Origin: Lantana camara
Taxonomy: Eukaryota; Streptophyta; Magnoliopsida; Lamiales; Verbenaceae
Direction: 5' to 3'
DNA: 64,000 bases
NCBI GenBank assembly: GCA_037501455.1
Contig: CM074864.1
Span: forward strand, 38,714,001-38,778,000
The notes under the pieces were generated by a model. That model searched no databases. It saw nothing but the letters and a program-made list of their open reading frames with translations, and had not been told where the DNA came from. Below, in pieces: positions 1-12,475 of the stretch (positions are counted from its first letter, which is position 1; every line of letters begins with the position of its first letter). The position numbers and the translations under genes were made by a program.

Positions 1-239
1 GACATTTAACCCGTGGTAATATATATAAAGAAAGAAGTTTAGAGCCGAAGGCTAAATTCAGTCAAGTTTTAGAGTTTAGAAATCCGCCCCCGTTTCACAA
101 CCCTAAACGAAGACATAACGAACTGAAAGCTTAAATCCATCTCCCTTACTTACTCCATACACCAAGCCGAAAAGAAAACAAAACAAATCATATCCCAACT
201 CCACCCCAACACCATTTTGGGGAGAGAGGTGCCCCTCTC

Positions 240-442
240 AACCCCTGCTGAAAAACTGAATGAGATGGGGGATCCACCCGCTCCTTCGACGGGTCACTAA
301 GCACACCGCCGGCTCAAGAAGACCCGCCTTCCCCTCGACCTCCCGAGGATGGGCGAAATCTCCCTTTTGTGGAGTCGTGTTGATGAGAGAGCCCGGTGAC
401 CCCATGGCCGACCCGGGATCACATACCACTTCTTCGGGGCCC
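240..442 (-). repeat. Conserved GC-rich LTR block (copy in LTR C)
   Basis: Minus-strand reading starts at a GGGCCC motif (436-442) followed by GAAGAAGTGG and a CCGGGTCGGCC stretch. Equivalent blocks occur in LTRs A, B, D and F. It is much more GC-rich than the surrounding LTR. Function unknown. Confidence 0.5.
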
Positions 443-1390
443 AAACTTACACTTACACTTATCACACTTACTAGGCGAAGCTTATCTACAAATCTTATCA
501 CGCTTACACACACACACACTTAACAAAGCTTGTCAAAACAAAAGAAAATAGAGCTTATATACTTATAAAAACGTTTTCAAATTCTTAAGACAAACGGGAC
601 AAATCCCACGAAATACGTATCCAAACACATATCTATATATATACATATATAAGTCGCATGCGGGTTCGAAATTCAATTAGGGTCTTAGGTCATCATAACT
701 AAAAAGGAAGAAAAACCTCACCTGGACGAGCAAACCAACCAAAACGGACCAAAAGGAGTCAAACGAACCACTTCCTCAACAACGGAACGAACCTAAGAGC
801 AAAACAAAGAGCAAGAGGCAAACTTAGACTCAAATGAACCATATTGACGCTCGGCGAATGCGTATGATTGTATAAAAGATGATATTATGTCATGAACACG
901 TTCATGTGCACTATTAAGGAATTTAAATCATATAATCAAATCATTCAATCCTTCGCTCACTTTCATTCGAATTCATAATTTCACGTTTCCAATCAATTCA
1001 AGAAATTCAAAGCACAAGATCTAACATTTAGATAAATAAGAGCATTGAAATAAATTACGTTCGACACATATTCAAACGTATTCAATCTTACACAAAACTC
1101 TACTACATACACCCTATTATATAATATAACATATTTCCAAAGTTTGAAAACAAGAACAAATCACAAGATGAGGGAAATGGGTTAAGGAAATCACCAACGC
1201 CACCAAAACGCACATAAACGGCATTCAACAAAAGCATGTCTAAATCTCACCCAAATGTTATGAAATTGAACCAAAATACTCCCAACACATATTAAAACAA
1301 GTTCATAGTTCATCACAAATGAAGATAAAGGCATCAAAGATGTGAAACAAACCAAAAACCGAAAAGGAAAACCAAGGGCTGCGCAGGGGG

Positions 1391-1517
1391 AGGGACACGG
1401 GGGTGTCCCTCAACTTAACTAAGCTGAGCCACGCCCGTGGCTCAGTCCAGTCATGCCCAGGAATCATGACACGCCCGTGTCTCACATTTCAATGCAAATG
1501 AGACACGGGGGTGTCTC
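1391..1517. repeat. Cluster of four perfect palindromes in LTR C
   Basis: Four inverted repeats lie within 127 bp: AGGGACAC/GTGTCCCT around GGGG (1391-1410), CTGAGCCACG/CGTGGCTCAG around CC (1424-1445), GACACG/CGTGTC around CC (1468-1481) and GAGACAC/GTGTCTC around GGGG (1500-1517). All arms pair perfectly. Confidence 0.85.
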
Positions 1518-4055
1518 GGTACAGGCCAAAATCGCAAACAAAGTTTTACCGGCAAAACTGACCCTAAACAAAATTAGTCCAAAAGCATAGCAAATCAACT
1601 CCAAATATTATGAAACTTGATATACAACATATTTAGCATGTTAGTAACATATTTCATTTAGAACTCAAAGGCTAAATCACGCGTTAAGGTCACCGAAATC
1701 ATGCAGCAACTCTGGAGCACCAAAAACGGACATATGAGCTCAATTGGTTCAATCATGCCATGATCGAGTACTTAGGGGCTGAATAAGAAGCTAAAACTTT
1801 AGGGGATGAACACTAAAATGATAAGAAACTAATATACTCCACGTATATGCAAATTGACACGAATTGGAGCACATTAGAACCACCAAGAAATCACAAAATG
1901 CAACAGCAGCAGTTCGGTTCGCGCATAGCATACAAACAGGCCATCATGCTTCGATTAGGAACTGAAAATGGATCTAAAAACTTGCAAGAGCAGGACTAAC
2001 ATATAAAACAATTAGTATACAACATCTCCATGCAAATTCACACGAATTGGAAGTCATTAGCTCAAGCAACGAAGCACAAAACGTCACAGCGGTTCCAAAA
2101 CAGGGGAGCATATTTTTGCAGCAGTTCTCAAGCTCAAAACTCATCATATAAATCAAGGTTTTCAAGGAAAAACCGAGCATACTCATAAATCAACATGTGT
2201 AACACATAACCAAGCATTAACACACGAAATTGGAGGCAAGAATTCATCCATTTGATCTCAAAAACGTGACAGCAGTTTGGTGAAAATGAGCAGATTTGCA
2301 GCAGTTCGGTTTTCAAGTTTCATGGCCAAAAACTCAAGGTTTCAATCATGTTATCAAAGATAAAACAACCCTAACACATCTATCATGAAGCAAGAATCAA
2401 GAATGGAAGCAAATGAGTTCATATAAGCACCAAAGAAGCCTCAAATCAGCCACAAATTCAAGCTAAGGCAAGGAAGCAACAAATGACCTCTAACCCTAAC
2501 TATTCATGCAAGTCTCCATATCCTTATTAAATCTGATGCATTTAATGAATTTCAAGAATCAAATGAAGCATAGAAGAGAGGAGAATACATAAATATACTT
2601 ACCTTTAAGAGTTCATGGAGTATGGAAGAGATTGGCTCCAAAAATCACAAGGTCTTGAAGAGGGCTTTCTTCTTCTCCTCTTCTCTTCTCTCTCGATCTG
2701 TTTCAGCACAAATGAGGGGGGTTTTGGCTCGGTTTTCAGCTGATAAGGGAGAGGGAGAGACTTAACTCAAGTCAAGTTATCAAGGGTTAGGCTTAGGTTG
2801 AGTTAAATTGGCCCCACAAGTACAAGACTAGTCAAAGAAGGTGGCTTAAGCACAAGCTGTTCGTTCCGGTCAAAAGACGAGGGTCTAAACGGGCTTAGAA
2901 AAATACCAAGTCAGGTTCCTTGGCTTCATCTCTTCGTTACAAGTCCAACGCATCTTCCGGAATTCGAATCCGAATTCCCTAGCTCAAGTTGTGGCCTCCG
3001 GAACAAGAGGCGCGCTAAAACTAGTTAGGCCCTCATGTCCCTCGTCAAATACTTAAGGTTTAAAACCTCGATAAACGAACACGAAAACTTAAAACGAGCA
3101 TGCAAACACATTCATAACTCACATATGTCACGCATACCAAAATTTCACAAAAATCGGAATTGAATTCCGGCACATAACGAGCAAATTACGAGCATGCAAA
3201 CTTAAACGTTTAAAATCAAAGTTCATAAATATAAACAATTAATTTCATATAAATTCAAATAATCATATAAGCATTAAAATAACATTCAAATACGTAATTA
3301 AATAATTTAAAGCACATAAAACCCTCACGTTAAGGCGTACCTGGAAATCCGAACGATCGGGATGTTACATGCCACACCCCCGCAGTATAGCTCAGTCCAC
3401 ATACGAAATGGATAGTCCGTACATGAACCAAAACTATAGCGAACGGGTGACATGAGAAGATAAATCTCTAGCTAGGCGGGACTAACCCTCATTTAATACC
3501 AACATGCATAATTAATAAAACGAAAGCACACGTTACATTCACTTCATTAACAAAATCTTTCCCAACATTTACATAAATCCAAAGATACCAAAATAAGTCA
3601 GACTTAATACATAGATACCAAGAGTAGTAATAATCTATATATGCACCATTAATGTACAAGAAAATGAGGAAGACAAGTGCTAGACCCAAAGAACAAAAGA
3701 CCTGACTCGATCCCGCCTAGCATGCAACCCGCAGACCTGAAAAAGTTGAGGTGTCAGTCTACCAACGACTGAGTGAGGGGTTTATAAATAAGTATTAGCG
3801 CAATTAACATGCAAGTTATAATCTCGGGTAGGGTTTTAATAAAGAAAACAATATAAGTTCAATATTAGAATAGATCCCGCCCAAGATTACAACTAAATCC
3901 ATTTAACATTACAGTCATTATCAATTCATTCCGTGGCCCGGTGAGTGAGGGCAAATCTCCAACCTTTCTCCGATAGTTTAAAATTTATACAATCTTTAGG
4001 TTACATTTCAATAATGATCATGCGAGTTATACAGTGCACACGTAGCAATTTCATG

Positions 4056-4265
4056 GCCCTTTTCCCTCCAATGACGGGAAGGTTGCTAGCCTTCAACCAT
4101 CCATGCACTGTGTACGTTAGGAGTATCACTCCCATGTACGGGATTTCTTCCTCCACCAAACCTCCTGGTGGATTCAGAGGTGATCCCAAAACATCGAGGA
4201 TAGTGCAAAAGGTCACCGTCGGCCCGATGCCTCCCCGGATTACTCAATACACTACCTTTGGGCCC
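4056..4265 (-). repeat. Conserved GC-rich LTR block (copy in LTR B)
   Basis: Minus-strand reading begins with GGGCCC (4260-4265), then GGTAGTG, a CCGGGGAGGCATCGGGCCGA stretch and a GGAGG-containing end, matching the order of motifs in the blocks of A, D and F. Confidence 0.5.
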
Positions 4266-5092
4266 AAAGTGAACATGCTTTACTCACCAAAACACTATCA
4301 ATCATGATAAGTTCAATGTCACGAAAACCATTTTCAATCCATAAGATTTTGAGAAAGATATATATAGATCTATGTTTATATTTTGGCCGAAAGCATCACG
4401 TAGAAGTTATGCGGGTTCTATATATCTAGTAATTAAACCTCACCTGTGTCGACAAATAACAAGGATACAACCATGGAGCTTTCTCCTCGTCAACGGAAAG
4501 ACAATCTGTGTAAAAAGGGACAAGTGATCGTGAGACACGACTCGCATGAACCATTTATGACGCACGACAAAGTCATGATCAATATGTCATGCAATCACAA
4601 TTAAGGAATGTCAAATAAGAGAATAATTATCAATTAACTAAGCATATATATCATATAATTCACATACGGGAGCCAAGGAAGTGAAAGGAATGCAATAAGA
4701 GAGGTTTTGGTGAAGTTTGGTAAAAACGGACAATTTTAGGAAACATACATGCTGAGGGAAAACTGGAATATCTTTAATTCTCGAAGTGGGAATTGGGTTT
4801 TGTTTGTTGGTAATGAAAATAGACACAAAGACCTTTCCGATGATATATGGCTCGTTTTCTATTTCAAAGCGAGGAGAAAATGGCGTAAGCTTGAAGTTAG
4901 GTGAGTGTAGTTTTCTGGAAAAGTGGCGACACCTAAAAGAATTGATGATATCTCACAAATGGGAAAAGATATTGAGATTATTCAAATTGGAGGTTGTTCT
5001 AGACTTCAAGAGGTTTCCAACGGTTCAATAATCAGGTCATTTGGAGTTCGGATGAGGGAGAAACTCTCGTTTGAAGAATGAACTGAAAGCAG

Positions 5093-5180
5093 AAACGGGC
5101 GTTTAGAAGCTCTCGGGTAAGGCAGACACATCTCACACGGGCGTTTGGTAAAATAACTAAGGGACCAAACGCCCGTTTGG
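5093..5180. repeat. Palindromes in LTR B
   Basis: AAACG/CGTTT around GG (5093-5104) and CCAAACG/CGTTTGG around CC (5165-5180), both perfect, with a further half-matching ACACGGGCGTTTGG between them. The core ACG-2nt-CGT is the same as in the palindromes of LTRs A and F, and LTR C has close variants. Confidence 0.8.
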
Positions 5181-5412
5181 GAACAATCTGGGTGAAAAAT
5201 AGGGGGAAAACAAGGCCTATGTACGGGAGTTGGCTCCCAAGCCTTATAAACACCAAATCAATGCAAGAATCAACTCAAAACTAACATATATCATGCATAT
5301 AACTCATATATATCAATTAGGCACCAAACCAACCATCAAATATGCATCAATCATCAAGGAATCATCATTCAAAACCCCATATATTCTCATATAATCCAAC
5401 TTCATGTTTTCA

Positions 5413-5417
5413 TGCAA
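5413..5417. repeat. Target-site duplication of element A (left), TGCAA
   Basis: TGCAA directly precedes the A 5' LTR and also directly follows the A 3' LTR at 59165-59169. This shows that 5418-59164 is one insertion, despite its 53.7-kb length. Confidence 0.9.
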
Positions 5418-6002
5418 TGTAACGCCCCAGCTTTCGGCATTTCAGGTATGAACGACACGTGTGGGTTTGAGAGTTGTAATTTAATTATTATTTGATCATT
5501 TCCTTAACTTTTCATGGCATGACATAATTTTTATAAACTTATATTCTTAATATTTTCATTGAAATTCATATCATATTATATTTATCGCATAAATTGAACT
5601 TGATTGCATCGTGAATTGATTTCCCGAACGTGATTTAATTTCTTTTATGGCCTTATTTGCTTATTTTCATGAATGTGGGGACTTAATTGCATCGGACCTA
5701 ATTGAGCATTTGTTATGGAATTGAATCTAATTGCATGACTTAAACAATAGAAGGACTTAATAGCAATTTGTCCAATTTTTCCCTGTACTTAGCAGCATTT
5801 CACGTACCTTTGCTTCTCATTACATACAAACATTACATACACATTTGTTATTGCTTCCCTTTCCAACCGAACCAAAACCCTTCTTGGAAGAGAGGGAGAT
5901 TGCATCATTTCAAGCATCATTTTATGGGTTTTGGGATCATTGAAGCATCATCAATATCATATCTTCATCTCATCTTCCATTTCTTTCATTTGAGGTATTT
6001 TT

Positions 6003-7030
6003 GGAGAATTGATGATTTCTTGAAGATTTGGTATAGATAGGGTTTTGCAATGAATTGGTTAATGTGTGTATTTATTATTGGAAATATGTTTATGAACTTT
6101 AAGCTTAAGTTGAATACATATATCTTGTAAATTTTGGACTTGGAGCATGATTGATGATATGGGTTTCAAATGATGATTCTTGATGATCTAATGTGGAAAT
6201 GAGTGTTTACATGAATTGTTATTGATCTATAGGTATGCTAGCATGTGTATTTCATGATATTTGAGCATTTAATCTTGGTTTGAAGTCATTTGGTTGGATT
6301 GAGTTTTGGTACGTTGTTGCTCTGCTGCTACTGCTCTGTTTCTGCTGCATCTGCATATTGCGAACGGCCCTTTCCGTCCCAGTTCATTCTGGGAACGGCC
6401 GTTCCCACCCCTTGCCAGCTGTCCCGCGAGACTAGGAACGGCCCTTCCCAGTTTTGGCCTGTGGCCGGAATGGCCCTTCCCAGCCCCAAAATTTCCAAAC
6501 CATTACAGACGCGCGGGGAGAATTGATGATTTCTTGAAGATTTGGTATAGATAGGGTTTTGCAATGAATTGGTTAATGTGTGTATTTATTATTGGAAATA
6601 TGTTTATGAACTTTAAGCTTAAGTTGAATACAAATATCTTGTAAATTTTGGACTTGGAGCATGATTGATGATATGGGTTTCAAATGATGATTCTTGATGA
6701 TCTAATGTGGAAATGAGTGTTTATATGAATTGTTATTGATCTATAGGTATGCTAGCATGTGTATTTCATGATATTTGAGCATTTAATCTTGGTTTGAAGT
6801 CATTTGGTTGGATTGAGTTTTGGTACGTTGTTGCTCTGCTGCTACTGCTCTGTTTCTGCTGCATCTGCATATTGCGAACGGCCCTTTCCGTCCCAGTTCA
6901 TTCTGGGAACGGCCGTTCCCACCCCTTGCCAACTGTCCCGCGAGACTAGGAACGGCCCTTCCCATTTTTGGCCTGTGGCCGGAATGGCCCTTCCCAGCCC
7001 CAAAATTTCCAAACCATTACAGACGCGCGG
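6003..7030 (+). repeat. 514-bp tandem duplication inside the A 5' LTR
   Basis: The segment starting GGAGAATTGATG at 6003 recurs at 6517, an offset of exactly 514. Copy 1 ends ACGCGCGG at 6516 and copy 2 ends with the same motif at 7030. The two copies differ at only a few bases. The 3' LTR has a single copy of the shared part. Confidence 0.92.
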
Positions 7031-7097
7031 GATTTGGTTTGGGGAGCTGGGAACGGCCCTTCCCAGCCCCGGTTCAAAACTGGAACGGCCGTTCCCA
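6362..7097. repeat. Palindrome cluster GGGAACGGCCGTTCCC in the A 5' LTR
   Basis: A perfect 16-bp palindrome at 6391-6406 recurs at 6905-6920 through the tandem duplication, and GGAACGGCCGTTCC is at 7082-7095. Degenerate relatives (GGAACGGCCCTTCC type) lie in between. The A 3' LTR has the same cluster at about 57554-57774. Confidence 0.85.
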
Positions 7098-7347
7098 GGC
7101 TCCAGAAAGTGTTCAAAATTTTCTGCATAAAATCGCATTTTCCAAACCCGTTTTTAATGCCTTAATTGATCGATACGTGTTATTATATGATTGTTTTATG
7201 TATGAAATTGAACATATCATTCCATAAATTATCATTGCACGTTTCAATGTTCATGATCGCGCCGTTCGTCATAATTGGTACATTTTCAGTCGTGTCTCAC
7301 GGACAATTGTCTTTCTTGCACAGACCAGCTTCCTGGTGACGAGGAGC

Positions 7348-7771
7348 TGTAGCACCCACACGTAGGGCCACATCCCCCGCACCATAATCCGAACCCGAAT
7401 ACGAAATGGAACGTCCGCACCCGAATCCGAATCATAGCGAACGGGAGACCAAACACACACTCTAGGCTAGGCTTGGTTGTTGCTGAAATTACGTGAAGAA
7501 TGAGGGAGGAGAAAAATGGTTCAGCCTTTAAGGCTGGACCGGTCGGTTCACGGGTTCGGTTCAAGGTTCCCGGTTCAAGTTGGTTCGGTTCAACAAATAC
7601 AGGTTCAAATAAGGCCAACTCAAATTAGAACGAATAAATCGCATCCAACATTCATTCACATAATTCATATAATTTCAAATAATTCAAAATAGTCCTATAC
7701 AAATAATCTAAAACGCAAATAATATTAAATCACATAATTTACCTGTACCGACTGTGAGTCGGGGTGTTACA
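7348..7771 (-). mobile_element. Element E 3' LTR
   Basis: 424 bp. On the minus strand it begins TGTAACACCCCG and ends GTGCTACA. It pairs with 12476-12899 with two mismatches. It is rich in GGTTC/GGTTCAA motifs around 7545-7610. Confidence 0.95.
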
Positions 7772-10700
7772 ACCTCCCCCCCTTCGGAGAACCTGGTTCC
7801 CAGGTTAACTGTCTGACCTGAGAACAACTCTGGGTACAACTGTCTCATCTTCTCCTCAGTCTCCCAAGTAGACTCTTCAGATTTCTGATCTCTCCAAAGA
7901 ACTCGGACCAAGGGAATCTGTTTATTCCTCAATGCTTGTATCTTCCGGTCTTGAATCTCAACCGGGTGCCTTACTATTGTCAAATCCGTCTCAAGTTGTA
8001 CCTCTTCCACAGGGAGAATAGTTGATTCTTCGGGATAAAATTTCCTGAGCTGCGAAACATGAAACACATTATGTATCCCGATCAGTCTCGGCGGTAGGTC
8101 CAACCTATACGCCACTTCTCCAATCCTCTCAAGGATTTCAAAAGGTCCAAGGTATCTCAGGTTAAGCTTCCCACCTCAACCTATTCGAGAAAATCCCTTC
8201 CTCGGAGATGCTTTCAAGAAAACCTTATCTCCGACTTCAAACTCAAGGGCCCTTCTCCTCTTATCCGCATAGCTCTTCTGACGGTCCTGAGCTGCCTTCA
8301 TTCTCTGCTGAATCAACTTAACCTTGGCAGTGGTCTTATCCAATCTCTCTCGAGGTGTAGCTCTTTCGAGCTTGTTCTCCTCTGTCCACCGCCAATCTTC
8401 CATATCCCAAAATAGAGGCGATCTACACTTCCTTCCATATAGTGCCTCGTAGGGAGCCATTCCAATAGAAGTCTGAAAACTGTTGTTATAGGCAAACTCA
8501 ACCAGAGCTAAATGCTTATCCCACTTTTCCTGGAAATCCAAAGCACACGCCCTCAACAAATCCTCTAAATACTTAATCAGTCTCTCTGATTGTCCATCTG
8601 TCTGAGGATGAAAAGCAGTGCTGAAATTAAATCTCGTACCCAACCTACTCTGAAGATCCTGCCAAAACTTAGCTGTGAACCTCGGATCACGATCTGAGAC
8701 AATACTAGCAGGCGCCCCATGAAGTCTCACAATCTCGTTACAATACAATTCTGCCAACTTCGGGGTCTTGTAAGACATCTTCACCTTGAGAAAATGAGCA
8801 GACTTGGTCAATCGGTCGACTATCACCCAAATTCCATCATAACCTCCTCTTGATCTTGGCAAGCCGGACACGAAGTCCATAGTCACTTGCTCCCACTTCC
8901 ATTCAGGAATCGGAAGTGGTTGGAGAGTTCCTCCCGGTTTCTGGTGTTCTGCCTTCACCACTTGACACGTGAGACACCGCTTCACAAAGTTCGCGACATC
9001 TCTCTTCATGCCATTCCACCAGAAGTATTCCTTCAAATCTCGGTACATCTTCGTACCACCGGGGTGAATGGAATATCCAGAACGGTGTCCTTCCTCAAGT
9101 ATTAACCTCTTGAGGTCTTCTGGGACACAAACCCTGGTCTTGAACCTGAACAAACCGGAATCATCAAACCCAAACTTCGTCTCGGGGTCTATCCTAGACC
9201 GAACCACTAATCTCTGAATCTCTGCATCCGAAGCCTGTGAATCCAACAACCTCTGTTTCAAATCCGGCTGAACTGAGATGTTAGCTAACCGAGCCACTGA
9301 AACCAAAACTGTCGAACCCTGTCCTGAAGACTCTGCACTCAAACCTGAAACACTTGCTTTCCTGCTCAAAGCATCTGCCACGACATTAGCCTTGCCTGGA
9401 TGATACTGAATCGTGCAGTCATAATCCTCTAAGAATTCCATCCAACGCCTCTGTCTATTATTCAGCTCCTTCTGAGTGAAAAGATACTTGAGGCTCTTGT
9501 GATCCGTGAATATCTCGAAAGTCGTCCCATAGAGGTAATGACGCCACTTCCTCAAAGCAAATACAACCGCTGCAAGCTCGAGATCATGAGTGGGGTAGTT
9601 CTTCTCGTGTTCCTTCAACTTCCTAGAAGCATAGGCCACCACTCGGCCATTTTGCATCAATACACGTCCGAGTCCTTCCTTAGAAGCATCTGCAAAAATT
9701 GAATAGCCCTCGGATCCCTCGGGTAGGGTAAGAACTGGTGCTGAAGTTAATCTTTCCTTCAAAGCTTGGAAACTTCTCTCGCACCCATCATCCCACTCAT
9801 ACTTCACCTCCTTTTTGGTTAATCGAGTCAACGGGCAAGCAATTTTGGAGAAATCCTTTACAAATCTCCTATAGTAACCCGCTAACCCGAGAAAACTTCT
9901 TATCTCGGAGGCATTCTTTGGTCTTTCCCACTGGACCACGGTCTCAATCTTGGAAGGATCAACTTCAATTCCCTCTCCTGAAATTATGTGACCCAGAAAA
10001 GACACTCTGTCGAGCCAGAACTCGCACTTGCTAAATTTGGCATAAAGCTTGTGCTCTCTAAGGGTCTCCAACACAATCCTGAGGTGAGATGCGTGCTCTT
10101 CTGCAGACTTAGAATACACCAAGATGTCGTCTATGAAAATGACCACAAACTTGTCAAGATACTGTCTAAACACTCGGTGCATCATATCCATGAACACGGC
10201 TGGAGCGTTAGTTAACCCAAACGGCATCACTACAAACTCGAAGTGTCCATAACGGGTATTGAACGCAGTCTTAGAGATATCCTCTTCCTGGATACGAAGT
10301 TGGTAATACCCTTGCCTCAAATCTAACTTAGAGTACACCTGCGACCCTTGCAAGATATCAAACAACTCTTCGATATGAGGTAAAGGGTACTTATTCTTCA
10401 CTGTCATCCGGTTCAACTCGCGGTAGTCTATACACATCCTCAAAGTCCCATCCTTCTTCTTCACAAATAACACAGGAGCACCCCACGGGGATGTACTCGG
10501 ACGGATGTAACCGCAAGTCAAAAGCTCATCCAGCTGAGTTTTCAACTCCTTCAACTAAGCAGGAGCCATCCGATACGGTGTCTTAGAGAAAGGCTCAGCT
10601 CCAGGATAAAGGTCGACTACAAACTCGATGTCCCTATCAGGTGGTAAAGAACCCAAATTCTCAGGGAAAACATCGGGAAACTCACTCACGACCTCTGTCT

Positions 10701-12252
10701 CCTCAAGTTTGGCCTGATCCTTCGGTTTATTCAAAAGATAGGCCACAAAACCTGTCGCACCGTCCCGGAGGAGCTTACTTGCTTCCATAAAAGACACAAA
10801 CGGGCTGGACTTCAACCTCTCACCCGTAAAGACCACTGACCCCAACAAAACCTTCTTCTCATGACAGTCCAACTGAGCTCGATATCTGAAGAGAAAATCC
10901 ATACCAAGAATAACCTCATACTTCTTCAACGGTAGAACTATCAAGTCTGCAGGAAAAACTCGACCCTCAAACACCACCGGACACTCCCTGAACACCCTGT
11001 CAGCTTCCACAGATCCTCCCAAAGGAGTATTCACCACATACACATGCGCAGATAAATCATCAAGTAAAGGCAAAGAAGCAACAATATCCCGGGAAATAAA
11101 TGAATGCGTAGCCCCGGGATCAAACAATGCATGTAGTGATATGCCATGAATGTTTATTGTACCTTCTATCACGGCATTCGGGTCGACATCAGCAGCTTCC
11201 TCCTCTCCCTCCAGAGCAAACACGCGAGCCTGTACAACCGGCCTCCTATTCGGGCAAGCATCAATCAAGTGATCAGAAGACCCGCACGCGTAGCATTTGC
11301 CCTGAAGCTTCCAACACCTCTCCACCGGATGTCTCCCCTGACAATAAGAACAAACGGGTGGTCCCTGAGCTGGAGTCGGTCGAGCTGGAATAACAGGAGG
11401 TGCTGCAGGACCGGTAATACGGGGCTTTTTGTTCCCTAAACCCTGGGGACGAAAAGCCGGTGAGACAGGAGCTCGTGGAGCATAAGAAATGGGCCTCTTA
11501 CCCAATCCAGAACCTGATCCCGATCCTCGAGTCGAAGAGAAAGGCGGAGGCTTCAACCGAGCCATTTGGGCCTCAACTTGAATTGCCCTTTTTGTAACCT
11601 TGGCCCAAGTACTCACATTGGCGGCCTGTAGAGCTTCTTGAATATCCCGGCGAAGTCCATGAAGAAACTTTCGGGCCTTATGATCGTCGTGGTCGGTGAT
11701 GTGAGTAGCATACGGAGCTAGCCTTTCAAACTCCAAAATATAATCCTCCACCGTCCGGTTGCCTTGCCTCAAATTGGAGAACTCTTGGAGGCGACGTTCT
11801 TGTGCACTATGAGGAATATATTTCTCATGGAATTCCTGCACAAACGTCTCCCAGTTGAATTCCATACCCGTTCTCTCAAGCTTGGACCTCACACTCCTGA
11901 GCCAAATAGCCGCTGGCCCTTGAATAATACGACCCGTGCAAATAGCCTTGTCCTGGGAAGTCCCCGGACAGATCTCCCAAATGCCTCGAATCTCAGATAA
12001 CCACTCTTCCGCCTTAATATCATCACCTCCATACCACTTTGGAGGGTTGTTGTTCCGGAAGTCCCGATATACAGCTGAAATATCTTGTCCTTCACCCGGA
12101 TTGGCATTACCCCTTTAATTGTTTTGGAGTTGATTGAGTAGGGCTTGAACAATATTCTCCGCGTTCATAGGTGGTGGCGGAGGTGCGTTATGTAGAGCCG
12201 GTTCATTCAAATCAGGGGTTTGTTCACGGTTGTTATGTCTTCTTGGAGGCAT
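7708..12252 (-). pseudogene. Element E Gag-Pol polyprotein, single frame with three nonsense codons
   Basis: One continuous frame from ATG at 12252 (just after GTTTCAGG) to a stop at 7708-7710, about 1,514 codons. It is interrupted by TAA at codon 46 (12115-12117), TAG at codon 566 (10555-10557, where relatives have Glu) and TGA at codon 1360 (8173-8175). Visible domains: Gag, then zinc knuckles near residues 300-335 (CX2CX3HX4C and CX2CX4HX4C), protease with DPGAT near 375, RT with FIDD near 705, RNase H with [10 protein letters not shown] near 850 and ADALSRK near 964, and integrase with its HHCC finger near 1060-1095. The DDE region follows (MDF near 1127, SDRDPRF near 1187, QSERL near 1223), then a chromodomain-like tail near 1435-1475. 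No frameshift was seen. The frame stays open through the PPT into the 3' LTR, which is unusual. Confidence 0.9.
7772..7785 (-). other. Element E polypurine tract
   Basis: Minus-strand AAGGGGGGGAGGT lies immediately before TGTAACACC of the 3' LTR, the expected plus-strand priming site. Confidence 0.88.
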
Positions 12253-12455
12253 CCTGAAACTCACAAATTCAAGCAATATGGATGCATGTGAATTAGTGTA
12301 TGAATATGTATACAATTTAAAGAAATAATCAAGTAATCAATTAGTCAAGTAATCACATACTTAAATCACACATGCACATAATCAAAAGTCACATTGTCCT
12401 AAGCCGTACGACCTAGACAGACCCACACGACACTAGAGCCCGGTTTTGCAACCGC

Positions 12456-12467
12456 GCTCTGATACCA
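12456..12467 (-). other. Element E primer binding site (initiator tRNA-Met)
   Basis: Minus-strand TGGTATCAGAGC, complementary to the 3' end of plant initiator tRNA-Met, lies 8 bp inside the 5' LTR end. The same PBS is used by elements A and D. The 203-bp leader 12253-12455 between PBS and gag holds no gene. Confidence 0.93.
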
Positions 12468-12475
12468 CTTCAGGA

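Larger units (their letters stand above)
1..3369 (-). mobile_element. LTR C (partial), minus-strand Ty3/gypsy-type LTR
   Basis: Read on the minus strand, this stretch starts at 3369 with TGTAACATCCCG, the terminal form shared by every LTR in the window (TGTAAC then CCC). It contains the GC-rich block (about 240-442) found roughly 700 bp before the 3' end of the other LTRs, so its own 3' end should lie a few hundred bases left of the window. It interrupts LTR B, whose sequence continues from 3370 and stops about 25 bp short of its expected end. No coding region is visible, and the short ORFs look spurious. The second target-site copy is outside the window, so a solo LTR cannot be told from part of a full element. 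Confidence 0.7.
3370..5417 (-). mobile_element. LTR B, 3' portion (interrupted by A and C)
   Basis: Minus-strand LTR sequence. It continues the segment at 59170-59799 once element A and one TSD copy are removed. Near 3370-3480 the minus strand shows the LTR-end landmarks seen in A and F: a GTCCCGCCTAG motif, a CCCGTTCGCTATAG motif and a GCGGGGG-TGTGG stretch. It ends about 25 bp before the expected terminal CTACA because LTR C inserted there. It carries the GC-rich block at 4056-4265 and palindromes at 5093-5180. No gene. Confidence 0.75.
5418..7347 (+). mobile_element. Element A 5' LTR, first part
   Basis: Matches the A 3' LTR from 57056 onward (same first 100 bases with rare differences). 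It carries about 445 bp absent from the 3' LTR (roughly 5724-6168) and an internal 514-bp tandem duplication (6003-6516 and 6517-7030). Element E inserted after 7347. The LTR resumes at 12905 after the TSD copy. Confidence 0.88.

Noticed and set aside
4001..4307. Overlapping ORFs of 71 and 120 codons in LTR B
   Set aside because: Both lie in the conserved GC-rich LTR block on opposite strands. The openness follows from composition, and the block is not open in the same frame in other LTRs.
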